Positions 46,801 to 57,405 of a DNA stretch of 64,000 bases are shown piece by piece. Under the pieces are notes generated by a model, which was given only the letters and a program-made list of their open reading frames with translations, was not told the DNA's origin and made no database searches. The DNA is from Kingdonia uniflora. Its lineage: Eukaryota; Streptophyta; Magnoliopsida; Ranunculales; Circaeasteraceae. Made by a program: the position numbers and the translations under genes. Positions within the stretch are counted from its first letter, which is position 1. Every line of letters begins with the position of its first letter. The stretch is from NCBI GenBank assembly GCA_014058105.1, contig JACGCM010000155.1, positions 2,046,001 to 2,110,000 of the forward strand. The letters run 5' to 3'.

Positions 46801-47516
46801 ATTTCAAGGAAGCTGTTTTTGGGGTAGAAAAAGAAATTGAGATAACACGCCTAGAAAGTTGTAGCACTTGTAACGGATCAGGAGCTAAACCAGGGAGCAA
46901 AACATCTAAATGTAGTACATGTGGGGGACAAGGTCAAGTTGTCCAATCAACTAGGACCCCATTGGGTATCTTTCAGCAAGTTATGACCTGTTCAGCCTGT
47001 GAAGGAAGGGGAGAACTATCCACCCCTTGCAACACGTGCCGTGGTGAAGGACGGGTTAAGAGGACAAAACGGATCAGTCTGAAAGTTCCGGCAGGTGTGG
47101 ACTCTGGCAGCCGGTTGAGGGTCCGGTCGGAAGGTAATGCTGGGAGAAGGGGTGGTCCCCCAGGGGACCTTTTTGTCATTATTGAAGTTCTCTCAGACCC
47201 TGTACTTAAACGAGATGATACCAACATTCTCTACACGTGTAAGGTGTCCTACATTGATGCCATCTTAGGCACAACAATGAAGGTTCCTACTGTGGATGGC
47301 ATGGTTGATTTGAAGATCCCAAGTGGGACCCAGCCAGGTACGACATTGGTCATGGCAAAGAAAGGGGTACCTTTACTAAATAAAAGTAACCTGAGGGGCG
47401 ACCAATTGGTACGCGTACAAGTGGAGATCCCCAAAAGGTTGAGCAGCGAAGAGAAGAAGTTGGTTGAAGAGCTATCCGACTTAAACAAGACCAAGACTGC
47501 AAATGCTAGAAGATAG
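28730..47516 (+). CDS. DJA6: Plastid type-I DnaJ (J-domain/zinc-finger) co-chaperone, 7 coding exons
   Basis: Exons join in frame: 28730-28833, 30864-31005, 31154-31211, 37008-37050, 46099-46147, 46249-46329, 46677-47516 (1317 nt, 438 aa). All introns are GT..AG. Domains: plastid transit-like N-terminus (1-82), J domain from [10 protein letters not shown] (83) with HPD at 111-113, G/F-type linker ([11 protein letters not shown], 160), four CxxCxGxG zinc-finger motifs (about 221-290), and the C-terminal substrate-binding domain ending [14 protein letters not shown]. Length and sequence fit Arabidopsis DJA5/DJA6 (about 440 aa), chloroplast Hsp70 co-chaperones. No stop or frameshift was found, so the gene appears functional despite introns of 2.0, 0.15, 5.8, 9.0, 0.1 and 0.35 kb packed with transposons. 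Confidence 0.9.
31560..31690. repeat. Short duplicated segment in DnaJ intron 3
   Basis: CTGCAGTTCCGC(A/G)ATTTCAACAGTGCTT(G/T)GAAATC occurs at about 31563 and 31635. The origin is unclear and no gene is supported. Confidence 0.55.
32090..32860 (+). mobile_element. LINE remnant in DnaJ intron 3 (RT thumb/connection)
   Basis: [34 protein letters not shown] is the conserved segment after plant [26 protein letters not shown], a GGLGI-type stretch now a 19-G run, and TRVRFWEDV follow. Many stops; a fossil. Confidence 0.7.
32425..32443. repeat. Poly-G run of 19
   Basis: An uninterrupted G homopolymer (C on the other strand) at the place where LINE relatives encode Gly-Gly. It may be a slippage product or a sequencing artefact. 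Confidence 0.8.
32980..33720 (+). mobile_element. LINE-type RNase H remnant in DnaJ intron 3
   Basis: Reads [31 protein letters not shown], then [40 protein letters not shown] and [11 protein letters not shown], the course of a plant LINE RNase H (RVT_3). A 102-bp in-frame tandem duplication (starts 33223 and 33325) repeats the DGS active-site strand. Frame open for about 154 codons, ending TAG at 33713. Confidence 0.7.
33762..34691. mobile_element. Non-autonomous hAT-like element
   Basis: The ends are GGTTCGGT-rich and inverted: left GGCTGAGCACGGGCCGGTTCG, right, read inward, TAGAGGTGAGAATGAACC. Both flank ACCGACCTAAATCGGTTTT blocks (33826 and 34562). The ends resemble the TAGGGGTGAGCA..CGG termini of plant hAT elements. 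Exact ends and target duplication are ambiguous (GGCTGAG/AGCTGAG). No transposase inside. Confidence 0.5.
35085..35420 (+). mobile_element. LINE zf-RVT remnant in DnaJ intron 3
   Basis: [19 protein letters not shown] and [19 protein letters not shown] resemble the zinc-binding region after LINE RT (C..E..HLF..C..W...W). Stops are present. Confidence 0.5.
35640..37007. other. Remainder of DnaJ intron 3
   Basis: AT-rich intronic sequence ending in the acceptor CTTACAG at 37001-37007. No further element could be supported. Confidence 0.5.
37283..41268 (-). pseudogene. LINE ORF2 (endonuclease, reverse transcriptase, RNase H)
   Basis: Opens [20 protein letters not shown] at 41268. Endonuclease motifs: GDFNAI (about 40875), a [14 protein letters not shown] block, and SDHAPMFF (about 40600). 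RT motifs: [51 protein letters not shown] and YADDF (about 39215). After the thumb ([13 protein letters not shown]) and a zinc-binding region comes RNase H with [18 protein letters not shown] (about 37640). At least six stops or frame changes. It would mediate target-primed reverse transcription in an active copy. Confidence 0.85.
41280..42486 (-). pseudogene. LINE ORF1 (DUF4283-like, CCHC zinc knuckle)
   Basis: Starts [20 protein letters not shown] at 42486. A TAG follows near 42393, then the DUF4283-like region ([64 protein letters not shown]). The CCHC knuckle RFCVKC..GHEAASC is split by a frameshift near 41775. A Lys-rich tail follows. RNA-binding partner of ORF2 in this LINE class. Confidence 0.8.
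44811..45037. repeat. Near-perfect tandem duplication of 113/114 bp
   Basis: Unit 1 is 44811-44924 and unit 2 is 44925-45037, both beginning GGTATTAACAGAAATTATTA; the only difference I see is one T in a T run. It must be recent. Confidence 0.93.
45328..45353. repeat. (TC)n microsatellite
   Basis: Thirteen uninterrupted CT/TC units in DnaJ intron 4. Confidence 0.95.
46677..47516 (+). other. DJA6: Last exon of the DnaJ gene (linker, zinc fingers, C-terminal domains)
   Basis: An 840-nt exon coding for 279 residues: [16 protein letters not shown], the four zinc motifs ([32 protein letters not shown]), [29 protein letters not shown], and [20 protein letters not shown]. Acceptor GTGGCAG at 46670-46676; stop TAG at 47514-47516. 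Confidence 0.9.
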
Positions 47517-48419
47517 TCATGGAAATATCTGGAATCAGTTTCTAATTGGTAATATTTTTGCACTTTCTCGTGTCGGTCTGAACGGGATATTGGATTACAG
47601 ATGAAGATGAAAATTTCTCAGTGACAATCTGCAGGGGGGTGTAGTTATTGTCATTAACTATTTCATATAAAATTTTGTCCTATAACATAGATACCCTTTT
47701 AGTGAAAGGATTAGTTTTGTTGTCCTTTATGCTAATTAAATTATACTATCTATTCATCTATCCATAAATTTCATGTTTGTAGTTGTACACTTAATTTTAA
47801 TGGCTGAGCTTTCACTTATTCTTTGACATGCAAAAGAAGCATCTCTTATATCATGACCGCTTCAAGAAGCATCTGTTATTATCTATTCATCTGGATGGAA
47901 TGTGAAAATTGTTTAGAAACTCGAAACTCTTTTGATAGGCAACACAAAAGATAACAGTGATATAGTAACATTAACCAAAGAAGAATATTGGGATATTGTG
48001 AAGATTTTATAATCCTTGTTTTGTAGACAGTGCACTGCAGTGTAGTTCAAATAAGATCCAAAATCTCTTATTATGCTTGCTATTGAAAAGTGGACATTGT
48101 CAACCTTGGTACATTGTGAAACTGAAGAAATGGATATCCTTCATACAACAATCTGTACATCTCCAAATCCTCAAATTTATTTATCTGTAAAATGATGGGC
48201 ATTTTTCTTTTTAATTAAAGGTAATATCAGAAGTATATTGACCGGATAAAATTCGGAAATTATGAGAATAAATACTAATTTTTTCCATCTTTTCAAAAAC
48301 GATACTTTGGCAGCCTCATCTAAAATCGATACTAAAATTAACAAATCGATAATGGTCCCACTTACTACCCCTTAGCCGCCACTCTATTCTCTAACCTTAA
48401 ATGTTGATGGGTACTATAA
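47517..48419. other. 3' flank of the DnaJ gene
   Basis: Probable 3'UTR followed by intergenic AT-rich DNA. No clear second gene. Confidence 0.5.
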
Positions 48420-48625
48420 TCTGTTACAGTAATAAATCTACTAACTCACAAAGATTACTCAACAAATGACAAAGTTCTCGCATAACAAATGATAAATAAT
48501 ACAAAAAAAAATGAGAAACTATTCCACTGTAGTGTTGAGTAGTCAAATCTGCTGCAGTAATAAGAATAGTAATAAGAGGGAAGATTCCCCCCTAAATACA
48601 CTACCAACCTTAAAAAAATCAAAGT

Positions 48626-48651
48626 TTTTTTTTTTTTTTTTTTTTTTTTTT
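48626..48651. repeat. Poly-T run followed by (TTC)n
   Basis: About 25 T residues then CTTCTTCTTCTTC. Possibly the tail of a retrosequence on the minus strand; nothing else supports that. Confidence 0.7.
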
Positions 48652-49797
48652 CTTCTTCTTCTTCTTCAACAACAATGCTTCTACAAAAATCAAAACAGAT
48701 TCTCCTTGATGTACTATTTGTCTCCTTCATGTGCCAAGTCTTGTAACTATCGTTTTGCATTCGCTAAAGTCCTCATACAGAGGTTATTGGTGAGGAAAAG
48801 ATCGTTGTTATCCTAGGTTATTCTCGTTGTTAAAGACCGTTGTTATCATTCTCTTCGATTGTTGAAGTAACTGTTGCAGTAAATATCATCTCTAACTCTG
48901 TATCCATCATCTCTAACTGTGTATCTGTTTTTTTTTCTTAAGAAAAATGCTATGCAAGACGATACGATTTGTACTTAACCATTTTTCTTTGGTCTCTTTA
49001 TCAATTGTCTTCGGCTACTTTATCATTTGCCATTTTTTAATGTCATTTTTAGCATTTTTTATCTGCTACTATATCACTAGAATTGTTCATTGATATAATT
49101 TATTTTGGGATTCCAATAATTTGTTTTAGGGATTGCCGAAGTTGAGTTTTATATCATTTTTCTAATTTGTTTTTAGCTACTTTATCACCAGAATTGTTTA
49201 CTTATATCATTTGTTTCAGGGATGAATGGAGTTCAGCTTTATACCATTGTTCATTTTGGTGGGGATATCGTACGTCCAAAGATCAGATTAATCGTTAGTT
49301 ATGTTGGAAGAAGTACACAACTTACTTCACTAAGAGCGCACTCGTCATACAAAGATTTTTTTACACTCCTTGAAGAAATAAGCGAAATCCGTCGTGAGGA
49401 CTGTAATCATACTACTTTGTCTATGGTTGTGCATGCGCAATTTCATCAGTCCAGGACTTTACCGTAATGATCAATATGCATGAAAGCAATCCCGACACAC
49501 CTTTTCACATATGGATTGCTAATGAGCTTAGGGTACCATCCGAGAACTCCCAAAACTTTTTTTTTGATTTATGTTCTTCGGGTAAAGGGTTGTCCACCAC
49601 CAAAGATAGTAGTTCAGGTAAAGGGTTATTCACCACCAAAGCGGGGGGACCTTTGCGTCATAATTCATTTCCTGATTCTGAACCTGATTACAGGGGTTAC
49701 CCTAAAATAAACGGCAGAGGGCTTGATCCACGTAGGTTTGGGGCTTTAGTGGATGATGATGATGTTCCTCAATTAAATAAATCCCTTGAAACTCTCC

Positions 49798-50050
49798 CTA
49801 ATGATGTTCCTCCCTCAAATGAACCTAGTATTCCTCAATCAAATGTTCATCTCTCAAATAAACCTATGTTAACTAATGTTCCTCAATCAAATGGACCTTT
49901 TCAAACTATCCCTACTAATGTTCCTATCTCAAATGAACCTTGTATTTCTCAATCAAATATTCATCTCTCAAATGAACCTGTGTTAACTAATGTTCATCTT
50001 TCAAATGAACTTATGCTAACTAATGTTCCTCTTTCAATTGAACTCGAAGC
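49798..50050 (+). repeat. Internal coding repeat of the transposase ORF
   Basis: CTCAAATGAACCT and ACTAATGTTCCT words recur, giving peptide repeats NVPxSNEPxIPQSNxHLSN..MLTN. The unit is about 117 bp, then about 39 bp. Low-complexity linker. Confidence 0.75.
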
Positions 50051-50688
50051 TATCATTGGACAAACTGAACCTTCAGGTAAGCTCGCAGAATTTATCATTT
50101 GTGAGGAGTTTGTTTAACATTTCTTATCAAATTAGTATCATGCTAAGAAGCATATTTCTTATTTGTTCAGCTAAATTATGGTTTGAGCCACAGCCCAAAC
50201 AGGTAAAAGATCTCGTAGATTTTCGGTTCAAATCTGTTGTGTATACGGAAGATCCCTATAACTTCAGTAAAGAGTTTAACATTCGTGATCTATATCGAGA
50301 TAGGATTGAACTTAAGAATCACATAAAAGCTTATGCAGTTGTAAACAAGTTCAATCTCGAACACGTTCTGAGCAACGAATATAAAATCGTGGTACGTTGC
50401 AAATGTCATAAATGCTCTTGGCGGATTTACCCGACAAGGTTGGTCGGTTCTGCCCTATTTAGAGTAAATACTTATTGCTCCGTGTATACATGCATCCGAT
50501 TAGAAACTGACGGTGGGAACGCGTATAAGACCGCGTCTAGTAGATGGGTTGCTTCTATAATCAAGCAAAAACTACGAAAAGACCTAAACTACAAACCTTC
50601 CAGAATTTTTAATGATATGCAAATTAATCACAATATTGATGTAACATACAATCTTGCCTGGCGTGCGAAAGAAAAAGCCCACGCAGAT

Positions 50689-50874
50689 GTATCATCACTT
50701 TATATGTCATTTGTTCCGCAATACAAGTTATTTATACAACAATGTTTATCATTTTATAGCATGTCATTTGGTCGACTCACTGTGTCATTTGTATATTCCA
50801 TACAAGTCATTTGTACAACAATGTTTATCATTTCTCTTCTCCACAATTTCATTTGATCTACATAATTATTTTAG
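50689..50874 (+). other. Transposase intron carrying the CATTTGT motif
   Basis: Donor GTATCA and acceptor TTTTAG; removal joins ..EKAHAD to MRGSFEHAYQ in frame. Its 186 bp contain at least five GTCATTTGT or TTTATCATTT words, the complement of the motif that fills the surrounding element. Confidence 0.65.
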
Positions 50875-52539
50875 ATGCGAGGCAGCTTTGAGCACGCATA
50901 CCAACTACTTACGAGCTACTTCGCGGAAGTGAGGTTGGTTGACCTGGATTTTGTATTTGACATGCAAACTACGAGTTGTAAGGATAATAGATTCACAAGG
51001 TGTTTTGGTCCTCCCAAAAAAAAATTTAAACTATTGAGACCAATTGTTGTGATTGACGGAATTTTTTTAAAAGGGAGATATCGTAGCACTCTACTAATAG
51101 CTATCGCCATTGACCCAAACAATCATATTTTTCCACTTGCGTTTTTGATAACAGACTCGGAGACCACCGAAAGTTGGACATACTTCCTGGAGATGTTTGG
51201 GTTTAATTTCCACGGTTATGATACTAGATTCGTCGTTATCTCTGACATGAATGCCAAAATTATTAATACTGTACCCAAGGTGTTTCCATTTGCAATTCAT
51301 ACGTTTCATGTCTTCCACATATCGAACAACATTAAAACTACCCTCGAAAGCACGATGATCGCATTTAGGATGGCAACAGAGGCCTTAACCAACATTTATT
51401 TCGATAAACACATGAATGCTATCCGAAATACAGATCCAGTGGGTCTCCAATACATACTAGGTATTCCCAAGGAAACATGGTCTAATCTATACATTCTAAT
51501 GAGTAGGTATGTTGTCACTCTCTATTGATCAACTTCCAATTTGTTATTTCAAGAATAGTCATTATTGCTCAATTTGCATACTTATTTGTCTATTTTTTTC
51601 AATTATTTGTAATCAGTTCTTTATTATCCCTTTTGCAGTTGTATGATCCCATTTGTCATCAGGTTTTACAGATTTGGCATTTTCTTTCAATTGTTTATCA
51701 TTTTCTCAGATAAGGAGTGACTTACACTAATCATGTCAAGAGTTGGAATAACGTTATTTTAAAAGTGAGAGATCTCTCTATCCATGTGTTTATTAAGGAA
51801 TTGCTAGAATATGTTTGGAAATGTCCTACACGTATAGGGAGGAAGCTGAGAAGAGTCAAGCTCTTTTAACGCCATGTGCTATAGATAACTGTGAGAGCAA
51901 AAAGTTTGTGGCGGATTCACTAACCTCCAGGGCTCGTACATCCCGTCACCATTTTCAGATGACTAGTTATGGTTGAACCAATTTTGTAAATATTGAAGAT
52001 GGTACTTGTTCTTGTCCTTGGTGGCAAACGATAAGTATACCTTGTGAACACGGAGTACGCGCTCTCGGTCTTGCTAATGTTGATCCAACTACACGTGTCT
52101 CTGAGTACTTCACAAATGATATATACAAGGCTGTTTATGAACCTATATGGATTCCAATAAGAGGAATTGAGCAGTGGAAAAATTTAAAAACTGATCTACG
52201 TATTCGTGCTTCTATTCCAACAGTTCGAGCCGGTCGTCCTCGCACGCAAAGGAAGAGAAGGGAAAAAATGCCTGGTCTTGTCACCAAACTAAGATTTTTT
52301 GCAGTAGGTATCAAAAAAATGAACACAATCATCGTTATTGTAAGCTTCTGCCAATCCCATCCGACGACAATTCACGTCCGACAATGCCACCGTCTTTTAC
52401 AATGAGCACTGAGCCACCTGTCATCCCAGATGAAGATGTTATAATCAGTTTGTACTGATGATTTTGGGTACTCTATGTATCATTTGTTTGTGTGATCTTT
52501 ATCATCGGTATTGTTAAAATCATTATTTGTCTAAATATG

Positions 52540-52850
52540 ACTGCTATTTTTTTAAAAAGAATTTATCATTTGTTTATTTCCATTATATCATTATTTGCTA
52601 CTAAACTGTCATTTGCGCACGTAGAATTTCTCATTTGCTTGTTTCTATGATATCATTGTTTGCTTATGAACTGTCATTTGTGCAAGAAGAATTTCTCATT
52701 TGTTTGTTACCATGATATCATTGTTTTTTTCAGAACTGTCATTTGTTCTCAAAGAATTTTGCATTTGTTGGTTTCTATTATATTATTGTTTGCTTCTGAA
52801 CTGTCATTTGTGCGTGAAGAATTTCTCATTTGTCTGTTGAATTTTTATCA
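52540..52850. repeat. Tandem repeat of about 65 bp
   Basis: GAACTGTCATTTGTGC..GAAGAATTTCTCATTTGT..GTTTCTATGATATCATTGTTTGCTT repeats about four times (GTCATTTG at about 52609, 52673, 52737, 52802). It lies just after the transposase stop. Confidence 0.8.
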
Positions 52851-53073
52851 TCAATTTTGTTAAGTTTATCATTAAACTTGTCCCCCCTTATATCATCATT
52901 ATTTCTTTACAGAACTGTGATTGTTTTGTTTGCCACATATCAAGCGAAAACCACTATTTAGCAACAAAAAGCAAACGAAATAGCACAAAATAGATGTTCA
53001 TTCATACATAGGAAAGGTACTAGTTACCACAAAAAACTAACAAACTAAACACCAAAAAAACTAGAACAAATGT

Positions 53074-53478
53074 TCACAACTCCTGATCACGTTCCGAGCA
53101 TTCCAGATCGCACTCCAAAGCATGGATCTTTTGCTCGAGACAGCTAATCTTAGAAGCCAACTCCTCCCACAATTTTTTGTGCTCATCCCGATCCAAATTT
53201 AGGGCGCAAAGCTGATCTTACAAGAAGCGCATATGGAACTTAAACTCTTCAAAACGTTGATCTCTCTTTGCTATAACTTGATATAATTTCTCTCTGAAGT
53301 CTTCGTAATGCTCTTTCAGCATTTGTGCCTTCTCACCGGAGATATCCTTCTTCATTAGGCATAGTCAATTCAATTTGTAGAGACGTTGGTCACGCTGATC
53401 TTCATGCATCCCTACCGACTTAAACTAATCATATGGAGTGTTCGAAGAGACATGGCTAACTCGAGTGGAGTGCGACAT
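53074..53478 (-). pseudogene. Coiled-coil ORF, left copy (three stops)
   Basis: A minus-strand frame of 135 codons, from MSHSTRVSHVSSNTP, with stops replacing W at codon 17 and others. The body DISGEKAQMLKEHYEDFREK and LASKISCLEQKIHALECDLE is heptad-like. It duplicates the ORF at 54082-54513. Function unknown; no named family recognised. Confidence 0.6.
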
Positions 53479-54081
53479 TTTTTTTGAGAAGTTGAAAAGA
53501 GTTTAGGGTTAGGGTTTGATTTGTTGAAGAGTTGAGAATAGTTGATTTGATATTAAGGTTTTTATAAGGGGAGTTGAATGTATTAGGAAGGACGCCTGTC
53601 AGGGATTACACGATGTTTATGGTAAAAGTTATTATTACTTCGATTCGGCGCCGTCGTTTCTTGTTTTTCACGTAAGTCATATGATTATTTAAACTAGTTG
53701 TCTAATCAAATATCATTACTTGTCACATCTACTTGTAATATGTTGAAGATAATTTCGCATTTGTTTGTATGCTATATATCATTATTTTCTTTCTTGAACT
53801 GTCCTTGATTAACGATAATTTATCATTTATCTGTTCAAATGTTATCACCAGTTTCCTTAAGTTCAAAATTTATCTACCATTGTTCACGTAGTTTTTATCA
53901 TTTGTTTGATTCCCTTATATCATTTATTTCGGATGAAACTTTTCAGTAGTTTGTTTCCCTCATATCAGGCGAAAATCACTATTTGAAAGCAAAAAAGTGA
54001 AACGAAACAAAATAAATGTTCATACAAGGGAAACAATAATAATAACAACAAAAAAAGCTAAAAACAAAACAACACAAACTT

Positions 54082-54513
54082 TTACAACTTCTCACTTGAG
54101 GATTTTTGATCACGTTCCATAGCCATGATCTTCTGCTCGAGACAGCTAATTTTATAGGCTGACTTCTCCCAGAGTTTCTTGCCCTTATCCTAGTCCAACT
54201 TTATGGTGCTTAGTTGATCTTCCAAAAAGCGGATATAGAACTTCAACTCTTCATAACACTTTTTTTTCTTTTTTATAATTTTATCCAGTTCGTCCTCCAT
54301 TTTATCGAGCTCTTCTAATTTCTCCTTGAACTCTTCGTAATGCTCTTTCAGCAGTTGCGCCTTCTCACCGGAGATATCCTTCTCCATTAGGCAAATTTTA
54401 TTCAACGTGAAGATACGTTCGTCAGCTTCATCTTCTTTAATCCCTACCGCATTAAACCAATCTTGTGGGGTGCTAGAGGAAGTACGGCTAAATCGAGTGG
54501 AGTGGGAGTACAA
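54082..54513 (-). pseudogene. Coiled-coil ORF, right copy (one stop)
   Basis: 144 codons from MYSHSTRFSRTSSSTPQDWF to TAA at 54082, with one internal TAG at 54190. The mid part KAQLLKEHYEEFKEKLEELD-KMEDELDKIIKKKKK is a strongly charged coiled coil, followed by KISCLEQKIMAMERDQ. It is better preserved than its left neighbour and lies about 1.03 kb from it. It could be an accessory MULE protein or a captured host fragment. Confidence 0.6.
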
Positions 54514-54965
54514 TATTTTTTGAGAAGTTGTAAAGAGTTTAGGGTTTGAATAGTTTAGGCTTGGGAATATATAGCTGAAAAGAGCTTTAGTTCAGGGGTT
54601 TTTTTTTCTTGGGAGAATTGGGACTTTGAATTACGCATGGTAGGGTTTAGGGCTTAGTATTTAAAGTGGCGGGAACCACGTGGATGTTTTGGATAGATAG
54701 CTTATTCTAAACGTAATCAAAGTTGACTTTAAGCTAAGTTGTCTAATCAAGTAATAAAGATTGACTTGTCACATTGACTGTATAAGAAATAAGCTCTTGG
54801 AATTTAAAGAGCTTATTTGTCATTTGTTCTTATAAAGAGTGTCATTTTAGTGTAGTTAATTGTCATCGTTAATTCAATGTCATCCTCCTATAGTAGTATT
54901 TTTCATTCTTCTTTATATACATTGTCATCTTACTGGATTGACTTGTTAAGCATTACATACTTCCC

Positions 54966-55734
54966 TTTAGAGCTGGTAAAGTGACCCACGACCTGCCAAC
55001 CCTACCTTGTTTTTGACAGGTTTGGGTTTGGCCTTAAGAGGTTATGGGCCATTTGACCCGAACCTACCTAACCTTTAATAAATAGATTGGGTTAGGGCTT
55101 AGCCTAAGTGGTTTGGGTCGACCCGTGACCTGTTTAAGTAATTTGGTTTAATTGTAATTTTCTATATTGAAGCTACCCTTTAAGTCTTTAACCTTTAGGG
55201 TAACAAGTAACGACAAGTCTTTTAAGTTTCAAAGTTCAAACAATGCCTCCATACTTCCTCACTTGGTCTGGTCCACAGCCTTCACATCTCTACTCTTACC
55301 ACCACGTCACCACCCACAGTCATCTCTCGCCTAAAATCTAATACTGAGTTCCCAAACTGCCTTCTATCACCATCTTGATAAACCTCTCTAGTCCTAAAAT
55401 CCAACACTGAGTTCCATATCCATGAGGTAACTCCCTAAATATTGACGGTGATGGATCATACAAAATACTCGATGCACAATTGGTCACCACAAACGGGATT
55501 TTCCAGAATATATCCAACGGTTTCTTATTTGAATTGTTAAAAGATATTGATGAATTGGGGAGCATCAAAGAATTGGAACATCTTTGTAGGTGTAATAACT
55601 TGAGAAGGTCTGGCGTTGGTGTAGGGTTTAGATTAAAGAACTGCGGGTCTTGGTAGTAATAATATTGTTGGGGTTGTTGTTGAGAATATATATCTTGCAT
55701 CTCTTGTACTCAACTACTTTTATGCTCTTGGAAA
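54966..55734. mobile_element. Insert between repeat copies, hAT-like left end
   Basis: Begins AGAGCTGGTAAAGTGACCCA with GGGTCGACCCG-type words nearby (54970-55130), reminiscent of CAGAGCTGGCAAA hAT termini. The right end was not recognised. It contains the minus-strand fragment at 55338-55700. Confidence 0.35.
55338..55700 (-). pseudogene. Possible captured gene fragment (bHLH-like N-terminus?)
   Basis: A 120-codon open frame, MQDIYSQQQPQQYYYYQDPQ, then SSILYDPSPSIFRELPHGYG. A Q/Y-rich start and an LYDP..F..LPHGY element recall the N-terminal part of some plant bHLH proteins, from memory only. It has no DNA-binding domain. It may be a host exon carried by the transposon, or chance. Confidence 0.3.
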
Positions 55735-56267
55735 TATTGATTTGTCACATCGACTGTATAGGAAAGATGCCCTTGAAATTAAAATACCTAATTTGTCATT
55801 TGTTCTTACAAAGAGTATCATTCTAGTACAGCTATTTATTACCGTAAATTCAATGTCATCCTCCCATTAGTATTTGTCATTTCTTTATGATATCATTGTC
55901 ATTTTACTGTTGTGAAGTATCAAGCATTACATACTTCCCTACTAACGGGGATATTTTGGATAGATAACTTCTTGTAAACGTAATCAAAGTTGACTTATAC
56001 AATGTTGTCAAAATCATGTAATAAAGATAAGATTGAATTGTCATATCGACTGTAAAGGAAAGAATCTGCCAGATTTAAAGCGAAGCATTTGGCATTTGTT
56101 GTGACCAACGGTATCATCGAAATGAATGTTAATTGTCATTTCTTTATAAATAACTTGTCATTTTCCTGCTTTGAATGAATTATCACCATCATAGAATGTT
56201 AACTTCATAACCTGCATACTTGCTTCAAGTTCTTTCCAGTTCTCAAGTATTACATACTTTCTTACCA

Positions 56268-56708
56268 ATGATGCATTCCATTGTTTGCTGGTGTGGTAAA
56301 AATTATGATCTTCGTCTCTCATGCAAAAGCCTGAACCCTAATCGCTGGTTCTGTCAATGCGCTCACAAAATTGGTGGGTGTGGTTTATGGGCGTGGGTAG
56401 ATGAGGTGAAAAAGTGCGATTGTGGTCTTATTTGTAGAGTCTCTAAACTGCCCGGTAGGAGATTCTACCATTGCCCACAATACCATTATTAGTTCAAAAC
56501 TTGGTTTCGATAAACTTCTACGCCCGATGATTCTAACAGGCCACAATCGTCAACGGCGAAAGACATCACAAATTCTGGTCAAGGGAACAATCAGATCCTC
56601 GACACTATTACAAATGAAACTTACACTCAACTAAGGATCTTCGAGATCAGAACGAAGATGTTACAAGATTTTTTGTCCAAGTTTAAATCTCTAGATCTGA
56701 ATAAGTAG
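56268..56708 (+). pseudogene. GRF-type zinc-finger ORF (two stops)
   Basis: From ATG 56268: CWCGKNYDLRLSCKSLNPNR-WFCQCAHKIGGCGLWAWVDE fits the GRF finger (CxCG..S..NP.R.F.C......C..W.DE), followed by a second half finger CDCGLICRVSKLPGRRFYHC. After TAG 56490 and a TAA the same frame continues IRTKMLQDFLSKFKSLDLNK to TAG 56706. GRF fingers bind nucleic acid and commonly occur in plant MULE-associated ORFs. Confidence 0.7.
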
Positions 56709-57316
56709 AAAAAATATGTAGGAGTGAAGTGTAATATTCTTTATCTTTAGTGACGCTAATTTCTGGCTATAGAATGTTAAACTCTTAAAGAACACATGTT
56801 TAAAGCTGATAAATAATGATAATCAAACTGCAAATTCCAGTGAACAACAAAATTACAGAAGATAGGCAAATCTATGGTTCGGGACCGGACATCCTCTCCT
56901 CTAGCGATTCAACTATGTCAATAATATGCTCAAGATTCTAATCTAAGGCTATAAGACTGGCAGCCATCCTATTGCCAATGCCTTTGACTGCTGATTGAAG
57001 CTTCGAAAAGAAATTGATAAAATGATAGATGCTAAATAAGAAATGATAAATGATACATAACCAGTGACAACATGTTATGTTAATAATACTATAACATATG
57101 ATGGTAAATGACAAACATGCCAAAACAAATGATAGACTACTACCTGATTGATGACATATATTTCTTAAAATGACAACAAATATATTCAGCACCCTGGGAT
57201 CATATCCAATGTTCCTTCATTTTCAATGGGTTTGGTCAAGATTGTTGTGTTTAAATTCATTCTGACATTGGGATTTGGAACTCAGTATTAAATACTGTTG
57301 TAGTTTACAGTGGTAT

Positions 57317-57326
57317 GGTATAAATA
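57317..57326 (+). promoter_or_regulatory. TATA box of short ORF (57406)
   Basis: GGTATAAATACTGC about 80 bp before the ATG at 57406, matching the arrangement at the other short ORFs of this family. Confidence 0.5.
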
Positions 57327-57405
57327 CTGCAGTGGTTTATTCGACAAATATTTCCTTATTTTAATCTTGTGTAACTATTTCCTCTGTAACTGCTTTGTGA
57401 AGAAG

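Larger units (their letters stand above)
49222..52458 (+). pseudogene. MuDR/MULE-type transposase, degenerate
   Basis: N-terminal part from ATG 49222 (YTIVHFGGDIVRPKIRLIVS), frame change at 49467, a Ser/Asn/Pro repeat region, then the MuDR N-terminal domain (FRFKSVVYTEDPYNFSKEFN ... CKCHKCSWRIYPTRLVG). An intron 50689-50874 joins AHAD to MRGSFEHAYQLL. The MULE core shows VIDGIFLKGRY (Asp 1), IFPLAFLITDSETTESWTYF and VVISDMNAKI (Asp 2). A second intron (about 51504-51714) is followed by a TAA where Tyr is expected. The SWIM finger is CSCPWWQTISIPCEHG (about 52010), then RAGRPRTQRKRR and a C-terminal knuckle. It would excise and insert its element. Several stops; inactive. Confidence 0.83.
54760..56265. 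repeat. Three direct copies of a ~210-bp segment
   Basis: Copies at about 54760-54965, 55735-55935 and 56035-56265 share GA(C/T)TTGTCA(C/T)AT(T/C)GACTGTA, TCAATGTCATCCTCC and AAGCATTACATACTTCC. The first and second are separated by unrelated sequence (54966-55734). Confidence 0.7.

Noticed and set aside
48455..48816. Overlapping open frames on both strands
   Set aside because: Created by the poly-T/TTC run; low-complexity Lys/Glu or Phe peptides with no homology.
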